Shown here one piece after another: positions 49,438-62,314 of a DNA stretch of 64,000 nt. The position numbers were made by a program, and so were the translations under genes. Origin of the DNA: Tetrahymena thermophila SB210 (taxonomy: Eukaryota > Ciliophora > Oligohymenophorea > Hymenostomatida > Tetrahymenidae); contig NW_002476413.1 of assembly GCF_000189635.1 (NCBI RefSeq), positions 744,001-808,000 on the forward strand, in the 5' to 3' direction. Under the pieces are notes generated by a model that was not told the DNA's origin, did no database searches, and saw only the letters and a program-made list of their open reading frames with translations. Numbering within the stretch: the first letter of the stretch is position 1; each line of letters begins with the position of its first letter.

Positions 49438-49915
49438 AAGAAAAAAATATAGATCATATATATATATATACATCTTAATTAAAATACCTATTAATTTTTG
49501 ATAGATATCTAATTAAAAGATAATTCATCTTTAATTTAATATAAAAATAATATTTTGAAAAAAATTTATTAGCTTTTTTAAAAATAGGTATTTTATACAA
49601 ACTTTGAGTTAGTTTATTTATTTATAGCGATTAGCTGAATGTTTATAAAATTTTTATCATTGTATTTAAATTCTAAAAAAATGAGATCTAACAAAAAAAT
49701 TTAGTTAAAAAAAATAAAATTCTGCATGTAATTAGGTAACTTAAAATTTTTATTGCCCACTTTTATTCACTTTTATTAAGGAAAGAAGCTACTGAAATTT
49801 TGATTGATTAATTTATTTGTTTAATAATACAGATAAACATCCTTTATTTTTAGTGTGTTATTTTCTAAATATAAGTATTGAATAAATAATAAGTAAGACA
49901 AAAAGAAAAAAATTA

Positions 49916-50523
49916 ATGTATAAGCGCTAATAATCATACTTATAGCTACAGTGGCAGTATGTAAAAGATTTTTTAAAAATAGAATAACTTCCAATCTTAA
50001 TATACAAGAAATGTGTTTTATTTCTAAATTAATTGCAAGGGTTTTTGAAATTCATAATGATATACAGCTGTGACACTCACTACATCTATATATAATTATT
50101 ATCCTTATATTTAAATAATTATAAATATATTTCTAATTTATTTTTAAGTTTCGTGAATAAAACAGATATTTAATATAAAAAATGCATGGATTATAGGTTT
50201 TTGGAGCCATATGATCCGAAATTTAGATATGAGTTATGAATTTACCAAAGAGAATGGTTGATTTTTAAAGATTTTTAAAGGTTAACAAATTAATATTAAT
50301 TTATTATGTTAACTAATAAATATAAAAATTTACTTCTACTTTAAATAGATTTTTTTTATGAGCCTTATTAGACCATTTTTAATTTTAATTAGAGACTACT
50401 TTAATAAACAAGCTAAGTCAAAAATACCTAAAAATTGTAGAATACTAACTTTATAGATTATGATATGAACGATTTGTTGAATCTGCAAACTAATTTTCTG
50501 TTATATTTCATGAGTATAACAGA
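49916..50523 (+). pseudogene. Decayed receptor relic between genes 8 and 9
   Basis: Three islands in the right order and spacing identify it. Near 49925-49960 the frame GCG CTA ATA ATC ATA CTT gives LIIILIATVAV, a copy of the N-terminal anchor. Near 50203-50240 the frame gives LEPYDPKFRYEL, a copy of the sensor motif, in which DPRCRPWY has lost Cys and Trp. Near 50349-50515 TTTTTTTTATGAGCCTTA and TTATATTTCATGAGTATAAC match the two ends of exon 7 (FFYEPY and VLFHEFNN). TGA codons interrupt these frames, and exons 2-5, 8 and 9 are not recognisable. It is clearly non-functional and older than the other relics. Confidence 0.7.
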
Positions 50524-50874
50524 AAAGATATTTATTTTTTTTATTATAATTGTTCAAATTTAAATAAAAGAAATCATTTTTAGAGAAAAACATAAAATCT
50601 ACAATTTAATTTAAAATGTTTGCAACCTAAATACCATAATTTCTTCATCATAAATGCTACTAATTTCAAATAATCAGCTAGGTTACCTCTTAATCATCTT
50701 TTTATCATAATTTAAAATAAAATTTACTTTATTATATAATAAATTTGAAGGAAGTACAATTAATTATCACTTTTAGAGATCATTTTTCTTTTTTTTAAAA
50801 CAAATTTAATATGCTAAAGATCATTTTTAAAGTAAGTAACAATTTAATATGATTAATACATTTTATAATTTAAA

Positions 50875-50945
50875 TTCTTTTATTTGCCTTTAGTATATAT
50901 TTAAATTCAAATAAACTTATGTTTATTTTAATGGTTATTGGTTAT
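50875..50945 (+). promoter_or_regulatory. Conserved upstream block, gene 9
   Basis: TATTTGCCTTTAGTATATAT, then AAATTCAAATAAACTTA and TTTATTTTAATGG, about 170-235 bases before the ATG. It matches the blocks of genes 8, 10 and 11 in order and spacing. Confidence 0.35.
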
Positions 50946-51110
50946 TTACAATAGTTTTATATTTAAAAATTCGTGTTTTTAGATAATTAAATTTATTATT
51001 ATCAAAATAATTCAAATTTCTTTAGAAAAGTAAATAAAACAAATAAATTAGTAGATAATAAATAAGTTTATTCAATTTTTTATTTCATCAATATAAAAAA
51101 ATAAAAAAAT

Positions 51111-53878
51111 ATGAAATCACTAATAATTAGATTAATTATCACAGTATCAACTCCAATTATTGTTGGAGTAGCACTTGTTTTGTTGATTTTTTACAAAAGT
51201 TTATGGAATGCTCTCTATTAATGGTAATAAATTGTAATTTTATATTTAAATAAATTTTCAAAGTAGAATTAAATAAAATTTTGAACATACTACTCAATTA
51301 TCACTCGTAGAAAATCAATTTACTTATTATAATTAGGGAAGATGAAAGCTTAAAGTGGATAAATTAAACTTAATAATAGATTTTGCATAATTCTGCATAT
51401 CCTCAATATCTAATAGAGACCTACAGCTTCAATTAAGTAATCATAATATAATCTTGCCATATATTATAACCATCATATTATTTTTAGATTGTAATAAATT
51501 GCTTTCTTATTTTATATATAAAGCTACAGCTGCATTTAGTAGTTATCAACAGTATCATTTAAAAATATTATGGATCTGAGTTAAAAAGTATTTAATAATT
51601 TAGGTTTTGGTTTATTTATCATAAAGACATTTCTTTTTATAAAATTAGTAAATCCAAAAGCAAACTTTCTTAAATGCTCCAATAGAGAATTTACATTTAA
51701 TTAATGTACTTAAGATGTTTACACAAAGCTCAACTAAAGTATCTATTATGTAGATTTATACTTTGTCAGAGAAAGATTTAGCTTTAATAAACTCACTATT
51801 TAATAATAAGAATTTATAGCCATGGTAATCACAAAATCATTTATTTAGCAATAACTCATAAAAATTACATAAAATATATTCAAGAACGAGTTTATTTCAT
51901 ATTATGGAAGAGCTGCTATATTAGCTTCTATTTCTGAAGAACTTTTGAAAATATAGACTCTCTATAACGCGGATACTACATCACTAATGACTCACTAGCC
52001 ATCTAGGTTGATATTACTATTTAATTCAAAAAAAATAATAATAATAATTGGAATTAACTAGGAATTTAAATTTTACTGCTTCAACCTATCAGACTTGCTT
52101 AGGAACTGACTTTATCGAACCCTACGATCCAAGATGCAGATAATGGTACTAGTATGCTAAATAGCAAGAAGGTATATATTTTATTAACTAATTATATCTT
52201 AAAATTATTTTATTTTAGGGTATTTTTTTTATGAGCCTTACTTGGATGCTATAAATGGAATTTTAGAAATGACTCTTTCCTCAAGAATTGATTACAATTC
52301 AGAATTTATGTCAGTCAACAGTATAGATTATGAAATGAATTCTATCACTGATATATTTAAAACTTCTCAAAGCTAAAATGCATACTCAGTCCTTTTTCAT
52401 GAATTCAACAATACAGTATTTATTTATTTTATTCATTCATTGTTTAATACAGCAAAACACTTTTAAAACTAAATATGATCACTGTCTTTTAAATTACTTT
52501 AGTGATTAATTTAAGGGCTCTTAATTTAATTGATAAAAATTTGTTTAATCAAAGATTCTTTTAGATAAAAAGAGCTAATTTTACTTTGATATTTAAAATT
52601 CTAAATTAAATTTTTTAAACAATTATTTAGTTTATTTAAGTCTTTATAAAAAGTTTTAAACATTTTAAGGGGTGTTTTAATATGTTAATCTTTAGGTTAA
52701 ACTAATTTTTTTTATTAGTAAATAATTTGTTTAATACCAAAATTTTATAAAAAATTTATTTGGTTTTTTTTATTTACAAACTTTAAATGATATTTTATTA
52801 AGAGCTTTTAATAAGAATTAAATTTATTTTAATGAATTAAGTGTATTAATTTAATAAACTCAAAATTTCAGAGTAATATTTAAATGATAACTTTTTAATT
52901 TTTATGATTTTATTTTATTAGATATTTTATCATCCTTTACTTAATGCTTCAGATATAGTATCATGGGGAGACTTGGAATTTAAGAATTTAACTGATAATT
53001 GCAAAGAGGTTTAAGATTTAGAAGATTGTAAGATAGAAAAATAGAAGTTTTTTTAACAATTAAATAGTACAGTCAATTTTATACAAGCATCAAATTATTC
53101 TATTGAGTAGCAGATTAATACAGATGGTTTATATCAATATTGGTCAAGATATGGAGTTGATTTGTAATCTATTTTTTACTTTTTTTATATTTTTAAAGCT
53201 TTATTTTATTTTGAATTAAAAGAGTTAGTTTAGTATATCCTATAAGGAGTTAAATTACTAAATATCCTACATAATAACCTTATTCATTCTCTATCATTCT
53301 TACTGCTAGAGTATTAGTTGATCAAAGTAATTCATTGAAGCTATTTAATCTTTTAAATGCAAATTCAATTAAGATTCCTCTTTTAATTGAATTTATTGTA
53401 TTGAGTGGATTAATTGTTGCTTTTATAGTAAACTATGGGAATTTTTAAATTTACTAAATTTAATACCCAATTGAGTTACTGACCATATTTTTGAAAAAAA
53501 GTTTAATAGAATAACAATAATTCTAAAATCAAAGTGAAAAAGAAAAATCTAATAACTAAATTATTAAATATTTAAATACAATTAATTCACCTAATAGAAG
53601 CCAAAGCAAAAGTAATATCATTTAACACAAAAGTAAAATAGCACTTTAAGATTAATCTATTTTAAATATTAGCAGCTAAAATAAAATAAAATAGCGTTTT
53701 ACTTTTTAGGCTTATGATAAGTCAACAATATAATAAGATTAAATTAACTTAAAGGAAAAAACGACTTAAAATTAAGATGAGATCCTAGAAACTTCAAATA
53801 GACTATTCTAAAGTTAATTTAAACGAGAATTTTTAAATGAGAGTAAAATGATGACAAAATAAACTAATTATATTAACC

Positions 53879-53916
<38 letters not shown>

Positions 53917-55860
53917 CAAAACAATAATATAGATAGAATTTCCATAGATAATTCTTCCGATAGATCTTAAAATAGATTAATCAACTATAACTATTCTGTA
54001 ACAGACTTTAATCTTATCAAACGATCAACAAATATGACTAGAGTAACGAATGATTTCGATTTCATATCTAAGATAGAATAAATCGAAGAAAATGAAAAAG
54101 GATAATCTAAAATCCTTTCTGGATTAAAACCTCTTTTCCTTGAAATGAAAATTATCAAAAAAGCATTTTAAATGCTGGAAGGTGTAATCAACTACTAGAT
54201 TCAAGCATATTCTAATGATTAATAGGATGTAATGTAAACTCTTTTCCATTTTTCTAAGGCTAAAAGTACATTTTAAAATCTTCAAAATTAAACAGGAGTA
54301 AGTCGATGCTACTTTAATTTGGGCATCGTTTATCTTTTGAAAAATGAATATGAATAATCATGTGAGTATTTTGAGGCATCAATCATGCAAAGCCTATAAT
54401 TCATAGGATTAGAATCTTTAGATTAGATTAACGAAAATATGTTCATAAATATTGATAATGATTAAAAAGATTAGCTATTTATATTTTGTAAGAGAATACT
54501 CTCATTTGCTCATTCAATAAAATAATATTCAATATAATTAGCATTAAATAAAAATTAAGCCCAATCACAAGAATAATTTTTGGTTTCAGATACTTACTGT
54601 TTAAATTTTTCAATCAAATATTTAATGGAAAAGTCGATAGGAATTTTAAAGTTTGTGTAAAAAATTATCTATCATAATTATTAAAAAACACCTTTCTAAA
54701 ATGTTTTTTTAATTTTTTTGTATTAAGAAATGATTGAAATACTTTTATATCTTAAAAAAACAAATGAAATTGATCAATATTTTGAAAAATCAAATGCTTT
54801 ATTAGATACATATTTAAATAATTTAAATGGTAACAATAACTTCAATTTTTATTTTAAAGATAAGAAATATATTGAATAATTAATAACAAAAAATATAATT
54901 ATCGAATTACTAAAAGCTAAATAAAAGTTTTTATCAGGTATTATTTAAAAATAAAATAATAACTATAAATAGGCTATTGAGTACTTCACTTAAAGTTTAG
55001 AAAACGGAACCTATTTTAATCCTTAGTTGAGATAATAAGTTATTGTAAACTTAAAATACTTATTTAATAAGCTTTGCATTTAGCAAAACGTTATAGATGA
55101 GCAATTTGATGAATTTGATTGCGATACTCCTATAGATTTTGTATATGTAATTTAATTAGACTCAATATCTTCTACTATAATAGCTGAGTCTTGCCTCGAA
55201 AATATTAAAAAATCTAACTTTTTTAAAACAAATGATAGAATTTAAATTATCATCTTTAATTAAGAGCTTGATGTCTTATTGCCTTACACAAAGATAATTA
55301 ATGATCATAATTGGTAATTAATGATAGGTTCGATAAAGAAAATTGGACTTAATACAATTTAAAATTAATAGTCTGACTTAAAATAATTAGATTGGATCTA
55401 AGGAATAAACAAAGCTTTAGATCATATTTATGAATTGAAGGAATTAGATTTAGTTAAACTAAATTAAATTTATAAATTAAATAGTAAATATCATAAAAAT
55501 CAATCCCCCTAATAATAATTATAAAAGCATTTAAAGATAATTCAGTAAAATGATTTAAATTTAAGAAAAAAAGTAATAATTTTATAATCTGCATATTAAT
55601 AAGCTTAAAATGATTTAGTAATTCAAAAAAGTTTCATTAATCTATAGAAAATTTTTAAATTAGAAAAACCAATCGTCCTTCACTTAAAAGACTACCAATC
55701 AATTATTGATAATAATTAATAACCATAACAATAATCTAATTTTATAGAATATGAGGAATTTTATGAAGAAAACAAATTAATCACAAAATTAAATAAGCTT
55801 AGAGACTAAGAAATTTTCAATCCAGAATATGAGTTTATGGCCATCTTAAATAATTATTGA
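51111..55860 (+). CDS. Array gene 9 (subfamily C): Cache-TM-TPR-vWA-like receptor, 1253 aa
   Basis: Exons 51111-51223, 51337-51436, 51524-51587, 51649-51824, 51885-52006, 52062-52171, 52219-52415, 52922-53163 and 53223-55860 give 1254 codons. The sensor motif is YDPRCRQWY (TAA codon for Gln) with NFT upstream. Compared with gene 8 the linker lacks a few residues after QNQ, and it carries a pure (AAT)11 tract at 53881-53913, in frame, giving eleven Asn. TPR-like RCYFNLGIVYLLKNEYEQS follows. The vWA-like strand reads IDFVYVIQLDSIS; Gln again takes the place of the first metal Asp. Intron 7 is 506 bases. The start is fixed by MKSLIIRLIITVS. Confidence 0.85.
53881..53913 (+). repeat. (AAT)11 tract encoding poly-Asn in gene 9
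   Basis: Eleven uninterrupted AAT codons lie in the cytoplasmic linker, in the reading frame of exon 9. Gene 8 has a shorter tract at the matching place, and gene 10 lacks it. Confidence 0.9.
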
Positions 55861-56211
55861 AAGATTAAGTACCTAAATCATATATATCTTAAGTAAAATG
55901 CATATTAATTTTGATTGAAAGCATTTGCTAATTTTTTAAATATTATTGGTTGAATATTTATTAGCTTTTTATAATTATGAATTTTTTAAAATGTATATTT
56001 AATATTGAAATTATATTATAAATTTTGTATTTAAAGTAGAATAGGTTATCGAAATAATAATATTTTTAAAATTAAAAAAATTTAGATCTTAAAAATAAAT
56101 TAATTTAAAAATACAAAATTCTACTTGTAATTAAACAACTTAGATTCTTATTGCCCTCATTTATTAAGGAATGAAGGTCTTGAAATTTAAATATAGCTAA
56201 TCTTTTAATTA

Positions 56212-56249
56212 AAATATCACGAACTGTGTAGGTACAGATCGTGATATTT
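56212..56249. repeat. Near-perfect 38-bp inverted repeat (hairpin)
   Basis: The arms are AAATATCACGAACTGT (56212-56227) and ACAGATCGTGATATTT (56234-56249), 15 of 16 pairs, around a six-base GTAGGT loop. Its G+C content is well above that of the surrounding spacer. The aligned flank after gene 8 does not have it. It could be a structured RNA, a cruciform site, a short foldback insertion or a 3' processing signal. Confidence 0.8.
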
Positions 56250-56461
56250 CATTTAATTTTTATGATTTAAAGCTAATTTACCTTAATATCTAAAATTTCA
56301 GTGTATAGCTTTGAAAAAGGCAGTCCCTTGGTTACTATACATATATATATTTATTTGTTTCCTACTACAGAAATAATTATCTGAGAATTACAATAGGTGT
56401 TACAGAATAACTTTATATTGCTAATCCTATTATATTTTTTCAAAAGAATAATAATTATTTC

Positions 56462-57040
56462 AACTAAGATAAAAAATCTATGAGTTTTAGTTATTATGGC
56501 GCAAGTTTATTTTAAACTTATTCTAATTTTGAAAACATTAATTATTACTCTTTATACTAAATTGATTGACTTGTTAAAACATATATAAAATAAAAATACA
56601 TTCATTATAATATTATTCCATATGTTTTTCTATTAAGCGTTTGGTGCTATCATTTCAAATAATAATTTCCTTTTTCTCTAATTTGATCATTCTAAAATGT
56701 ATCCAGAGAAATTTGATTATAAAAAATTCAAAGATAATATGCAAATACTGGAATAGAAAACAACTATTTATTTTATTTTCTAAATAAATAAATATTTAAA
56801 AAATTATATCAAAGTAAAATAATTGTTTAATAAAAAATAAATTTCATTTCTAAAAGATCATAATTTATCACATAATAGATTAATTTATTCAAGATAGTGA
56901 ACAAAATCATCTTGAATTAGTTAGATTCTTTCAATTATGAGCCAGTATAAAAATGTGAATTTAAAAAGAAAAGATTATGTAAGCTCTTCTAAAAAATGTT
57001 TAACTGTCCTAAACAATATTTTATTATTTTTTATTGCAAT
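56462..57040 (+). pseudogene. Composite receptor relic: exon-5-like piece plus B-type 3' end
   Basis: Bases 56462-56566 read FSYYGASLFQTYSNFENINY followed by YSLYQID, which aligns with exon 5 of C genes (ISYYGRAAIIAS ... LYNAD). From about 56711 to 57040 the DNA clearly matches the end of exon 9 of B genes: ATGCAAATACTGGAATAG, CATAATTTATCACATAATAG, CAATTATGAGCCAGT and CTAAACAATATTTTATTATT. The region between them is not recognisable. TGA codons break the frames, and the normal terminal TGA is TTA, as in the relic at 43737-44086. A B-type end between two C genes shows that B-like copies were once present further downstream than today. Confidence 0.65.
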
Positions 57041-57267
57041 TATATAAAAACTATATTGAAATAAAATAAATTTATACTTCAAGCTCATGTATTAAGTTTA
57101 TTGAAGTTTTATTAATCAATTATACATCCATTATCTAACTATCTATCTATCTTATTATAATTTAAAGTAAAATTTACTTTGTAATATATTTTAAGGAAAA
57201 ACAATTACATACAAATTCTTTATGAAATAAAATTTTAAAGCATTTATTGTTTAAAATTTTTTATTTG

Positions 57268-57335
57268 TCTTAAGTATAGATTGCAACTTTGGATTCAAAC
57301 AAACATACAATTTACTTTTATAGCTATTGGCATTA
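57268..57335 (+). promoter_or_regulatory. Conserved upstream block, gene 10
   Basis: ATTTGTCTTAAGTATAGATT, then GCAACTTTGGATTCAAACAA and TTTACTTTTATAGCTATTGG. It is nearly identical to 62715-62785 before gene 11 and related to the blocks before genes 8 and 9. Confidence 0.4.
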
Positions 57336-57497
57336 ACAATGATGATTTTTATTAAAATATATATATTTAGATGATTAAACATAAAAAACATAGCCGATTA
57401 AAATTTCTTAAAAAATAACTTTCATCAAATAAATAAACAAATAATTATTAAGTTTATTCGAATTGTTATTTTATCCAAGGAAAATATATCTATAAAT

Positions 57498-60400
57498 ATG
57501 AAGTAGCTAATAATTAGATTAATTATCACAGTCTCGATTCCAATTATTGTTGGAGTTGCACTTGTTTTGCTGCTTTTTTATAAGAGTTTATGGAATGCCC
57601 TCTACTAATGGTAATCAATTGTGATTTTGAGATTTAAATATTCAAAGTAGAATTAACTAAAATTTTTAACAAACTGCGCAATCATCACTCAGAGATAATC
57701 AATTTACTAATAATAATAATTAGGGAAGATGAAAGCTTAAAGTGGATAAATTAAACTTAATAATAGATTTTGCATAACTCTGCCTATGCTTAACGTTTAA
57801 TAGAGACTTACAGCTTCGATTAAGTAATCATAATAAAATCTTTTTATTATAATCATCATATTATTTTTATATTTTAAAAAATTCCAATCATATTTTATCT
57901 ATAAAGCTGCAACTGCATTTAATAGTTATCAACAGTATGATTTAAAAATATTATGGATCTGAATTAAAAAGTAATTAATATCTTAGGTTGTGGTCATTTA
58001 TCATAACGGCATTTTTTTTTTATAAAATTAGAAAATCCAAAAGCAAGCTTTCTTAAATGTTCCAATAAAGAATTTTCAAATAATGAGTGTCCTTAAGATG
58101 CTTATACAAAGCTCAACCAAAGTACCTATTATCTAGATTTATACTTTGTAAGAGAAAGATTTAGCTTTAATAAACTCACTGCTCAATAATAAGAATTTAT
58201 TGTTATGGTAATCACAAAATTATTTTTTTCACAATTACTCATAAAAATTCTATAATATATATTCAAGAACGAGTTTATTTCATATTATGGAAAAGCTGCT
58301 ATAATAGCTTCTAATTCAGGAGAATTTTTGAAAATATAGACTATTTACAACGCAGATACTACATCACTTATGACTTACTAGCCACCTAGGTAGAAGCTAT
58401 TATTTAACTCAAAATTTAAATAAATAATTTAAATTAAATAGGGATTTAGATTTTAAAGATGCAACCTATTAGACATGCTTAGGTACTAATTATACTGAAC
58501 CCTATGATCCAAGATGTAGATAATGGTACTAGTATATTTAATAGCATGAAGGTACATATATATTACTTAATTAAAAAATAACATCTTAAAATATTATTAT
58601 TGAATTAGGATATTTTTTTTATGAGCCTTACATGGATGCTATAAATGGAAACTTAGAAATGACTATTTCGTCACAAATTAGTTAGAATTCTGAATTTGTA
58701 TCAGTTAGCAGTATAGATTATCAAATGAATTCTATAATTGATTTATTTAAAATTTCTCTAAACTAAAATGCATACTCTGTACTTTTTCATGAGTTCAACA
58801 ATACAGTATTTATTTATTTATTTATTTTATTTATTCTTAGTTTTATACATATAGCAAACAATTTTAAAACCAAATATAATCACTTTCATATAAATTACCT
58901 TAGTCATTAATTTAATAGCTCTTAATTGAAATAATTAAAATTTGTTTAATTAAAGATGCTTTTAAATAAATAAAATAATTTCATTTTGATATTTAAGTTT
59001 AAACAGTTTGTTTTAGGGGTTTTTTTAATATATAAATTAATTTTTAAGGTAAATTAATTTTTTTAATAATATCAAAGAATTTTAATTTTTTGAAAAATTT
59101 GAAAGGGAAGCCTCCCTTTTCAAATTAGCTTCTTAATTTTTATTTTTAATCTATCAAAAAAAAAGCCAAGCTCCCTTTTTTCTTTTTTTGATTAATAGAA
59201 CAATTCCAGAATATTTTTTAATCAATAAGTGATTTTAATTTAAAATTCTTTAAGCATTAAAAGGCTGGACCTGTAAAAAATGCGAGGGATTTAAGTATAA
59301 ACTCAAAACTTTATTTTTATTAACGAAATACAGCTTTTTAAATTTTTTATGATTTAATTTCAATTAGATATTTTCTCATCCTTTACTTGATGCATCAGAT
59401 ATAACATCATGGGGAGACTTAGAGTTTAAGAATTTGACTGAAAATTGTTAAGGAGCTTAAGCTTTATCAGATTGTTTGATAGAAAAATAGAATTTTGTTT
59501 AATAATTAAATAATACAGTGAATTTTATACAAACATAAAATTATTCTATTGATTAGCAGATTAATACAGATGGTTTATATCAATATTGGTCAAGATATGG
59601 AGTTGATTTGTAATTTGTTTTTCACTTTGTTATAATTAATCTTTATTTTATTTTGATTTAAAAGAATTAGTTTAGTATATCCTGTAAGGAGTTAAATAAC
59701 TAAATATCCTACATAATAACCTTATTCATTCTCTATCGTTCTTACTGCTAGAGTATTAGTTGATGAAAGTAGTTCATTGAAGTTATTTAATGTTTTAAAT
59801 ACAAATTTAATTAAGATTCCTCTTTTAATTGAGTTTTTTGTATTGAGTGGAATAATTGTCGTTTTTATAGTAAACTATGGGAATTTTTAAATTTACTAAA
59901 TTTAATACCCAATTGAGTTGCTCATCATATTTTTGTAAAAAAGTTTAAAGGAATAACAATAATTCTAAAATCCAAATAATTTTAAAAGTGAAGGAAATTA
60001 AAAAGAAAAAAATAATAACTAAATTACTAAATATTTAAATACAATTAATTCACCTAAGTTAAATAAGAGCCTAAGCAAAGTAAATAGCAGTTACTACAAA
60101 AGTAAGATACCACTTTAAGATTAATCAATATAAAATAGTAGCTTGTAAAATTTAAAACCAAAATAGATTTTTATTTTTTAGCAAAATGATAAGTAAACAG
60201 TATAATAAGATTAAAATAAATTAAGGGAAATAAATTTAAATTAAGATGAAATCTAAGAAACTTCAAGTAGACTATTCCAAAGTTAATTTAAGCGAGACTT
60301 CTTAAATGATAGTAATATAATGATAAAATAATCAAATTAAATCAACCATGATAGTAGTATTAAAAAATACAATAATTTAAAAAGATTGCTCAAAGAAAAT

Positions 60401-62314
60401 TCTTCTGATATGTCTTAAAAGAAGTTAAACAACTATAGCTATTCCGTAACGGACTTTTAATGTATCGAAGAATCAAAAAATACCACTATAATGAATAATG
60501 ACTTCGATTAATTATCATAAATAGAATAAATCGAAGAAAAAGAAAAAGGATAATCTAAAGTCCTTTCTGGATTGAAACCACTCTTCCATGAAATGAAAAT
60601 TATCAAAAAAACGTTTTAAATGCTTGAAAAGGTAATAAACTACTAGATTCAAGCATATTCTAATGATTAATAGGATGTAATGTAAACTCTTTTCCATTTT
60701 TCTAAGGCTAAAAGTACTTTTTAAAATCTTCAAAATTAAACAGGTCTAAGTCGATGCTACTTTAATTTGGGCATCATTTATCTTTTGAAAAATGAATATG
60801 AATAATCATGTGAGTATTTTGAGGCATCAATCATGCAAAGCCTATAATTCATAGGATTAGAATCTTTAGATTAGATTAACGAAAATACATTCATAAATAT
60901 TGATAATGATTAAAAAGATTAGCTATTTATATTTTGTAAGAGAATACTCTCATTTGCTCATTCAATAAAATAATATTCTTTATAATTAGCATAAAATTAA
61001 AATAAAGCATAATCATAAGAATAATTGTTGGTTTCAGATACATTTTATTTAGACTCTTCAATAAAATACTTAATGCAAAAGTCAATAGGAATATTAATGA
61101 TCGTGCAAAAAATTATCTATCATAATTATAAAAAAAAACCTTTCTAAGATATTTTTTTAATTTTTTTGTATTAAGAAATGATTGAAATATTTATATATCT
61201 TAAAAAAACAAATGAAATTGATCTGTATTTCGAAAAATCAAATGCTTAACTAGATATATATTTATACAATTTAGAATGTAGCAATATTTTTGATTCTCAT
61301 GTTAAAGATAAGAAATATTTTGAATAATAAAAAACAAAAAATATAATTATTGAATTACTTAAAACAAAATAAAAATTTTTATCAGGCATTATTGAAAAAT
61401 AAAATAAAAACTATCAATAGGCTATTGAGTATTTCACTTAAAGTTTAGAATATGGAACACATTTTAATCCTTAGCTGAGATAATAAACTATTGTAAACTT
61501 AAATTACTTATTTAGTAAGCTTTGTATTTAGTAAAACGTTATAGGCGAGTAATTAGATAAGTTTGATTGTAACACTCCTATAGATTTGGTATATGTAATT
61601 CAATTAGACTCAATATCTTCATATATTATAGCTGAGTCTTGCCTCGAGAATATTAGAAAATCTAAATTTTTTTAAAAAAATGATAGAATTTAAATTATAA
61701 TTTTTAATTAAGAGCTTGATGTTTTATTGCCTTATACAAGGATAACTAGTGATCATAACTGGTAACTATTGATAAGTTCAATAAAGAAAATTGGAATTAA
61801 TACAATTTAAAGTTAACAATCTGACTTAAAAAAATTAGATTGGATCTAAGCAATCAACAAAACTTTAGATCACGTTTATGAATTCAAAGAATTTGATTTA
61901 GTTTAACTAAATCAAATTTATAAATTAAATAGTAAATATCATAAAAATAATAAAAATCAATGCCCCGAATAATTACAAAAGCATTTAAAGATAATTCAGT
62001 AAAATGATTTAAATTTAAGAAAAAAAGTAATAATTTTATAATCTACATATTAATAAACTTAAAATGATATAAATATTAAATAAAGTTTCATTAATCGATA
62101 AAAAATTTTAAAATTAGAAAAGCCTATCATTCTTCATTTAAAAGACTAACAATCAATTATAAATAATAATTAATAATCATAAATATAATCGAATTTTATA
62201 GAATATGAGGTATTATATGAAGAAAATAGGTTAATCATGTAATTGAATAAGCTTAGAGAATAAGAAATTCTTAATCGAGAATATGAGTTTATGGCTATCT
62301 TAAATAATTATTGA
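57498..62314 (+). CDS. Array gene 10 (subfamily C): Cache-TM-TPR-vWA-like receptor, 1257 aa
   Basis: Exons 57498-57610, 57724-57823, 57907-57970, 58032-58207, 58268-58389, 58442-58551, 58609-58805, 59368-59609 and 59665-62314 give 1258 codons. The protein begins MKQLIIRLIITVS, with a TAG codon 3. The sensor motif is YDPRCRQWY. The N-glycosylation site kept in genes 8 and 9 is replaced by DFKD, as also in gene 11. The linker lacks the poly-Asn tract. TPR-like RCYFNLGIIYLLKNEYEQS and the vWA-like strand IDLVYVIQLDSIS follow. Intron 7 (58806-59367) holds two short inverted repeats not seen in gene 8 or 9. The minus-strand frame at 60515-60733 is a shadow of exon 9. Confidence 0.85.
59096..59197. 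repeat. Two adjacent hairpins in intron 7 of gene 10
   Basis: The first hairpin pairs AATTTGAAAGGGA (from about 59096) with TCCCTTTTCAAATT (to about 59126), with one bulged base. The second pairs ATCAAAAAAA (from about 59154) with TTTTTTTGAT (to about 59193) around a GCCAAGCTCCC centre. Both are richer in G+C at their cores than the intron. The same intron in genes 8 and 9 lacks them, which suggests insertion or local rearrangement in gene 10. Confidence 0.7.

Larger units (their letters stand above)
49438..51110. other. Spacer between genes 8 and 9
   Basis: It begins with a C-type 3' flank (AT dinucleotide run near 49458-49470), then a decayed receptor copy (49916-50523), then a C-type upstream region with the conserved block at about 50875-50945. 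Confidence 0.5.
55861..57497. other. Spacer between genes 9 and 10
   Basis: It contains a C-type 3' flank, a 38-base near-perfect hairpin (56212-56249), a composite receptor relic (about 56462-57040) and a C-type upstream region with a conserved block at 57268-57335. Confidence 0.55.

Noticed and set aside
60515-60733. 72-codon minus-strand frame
   Set aside because: It is antisense to the linker and TPR start of gene 10, in a region with clear plus-strand conservation.
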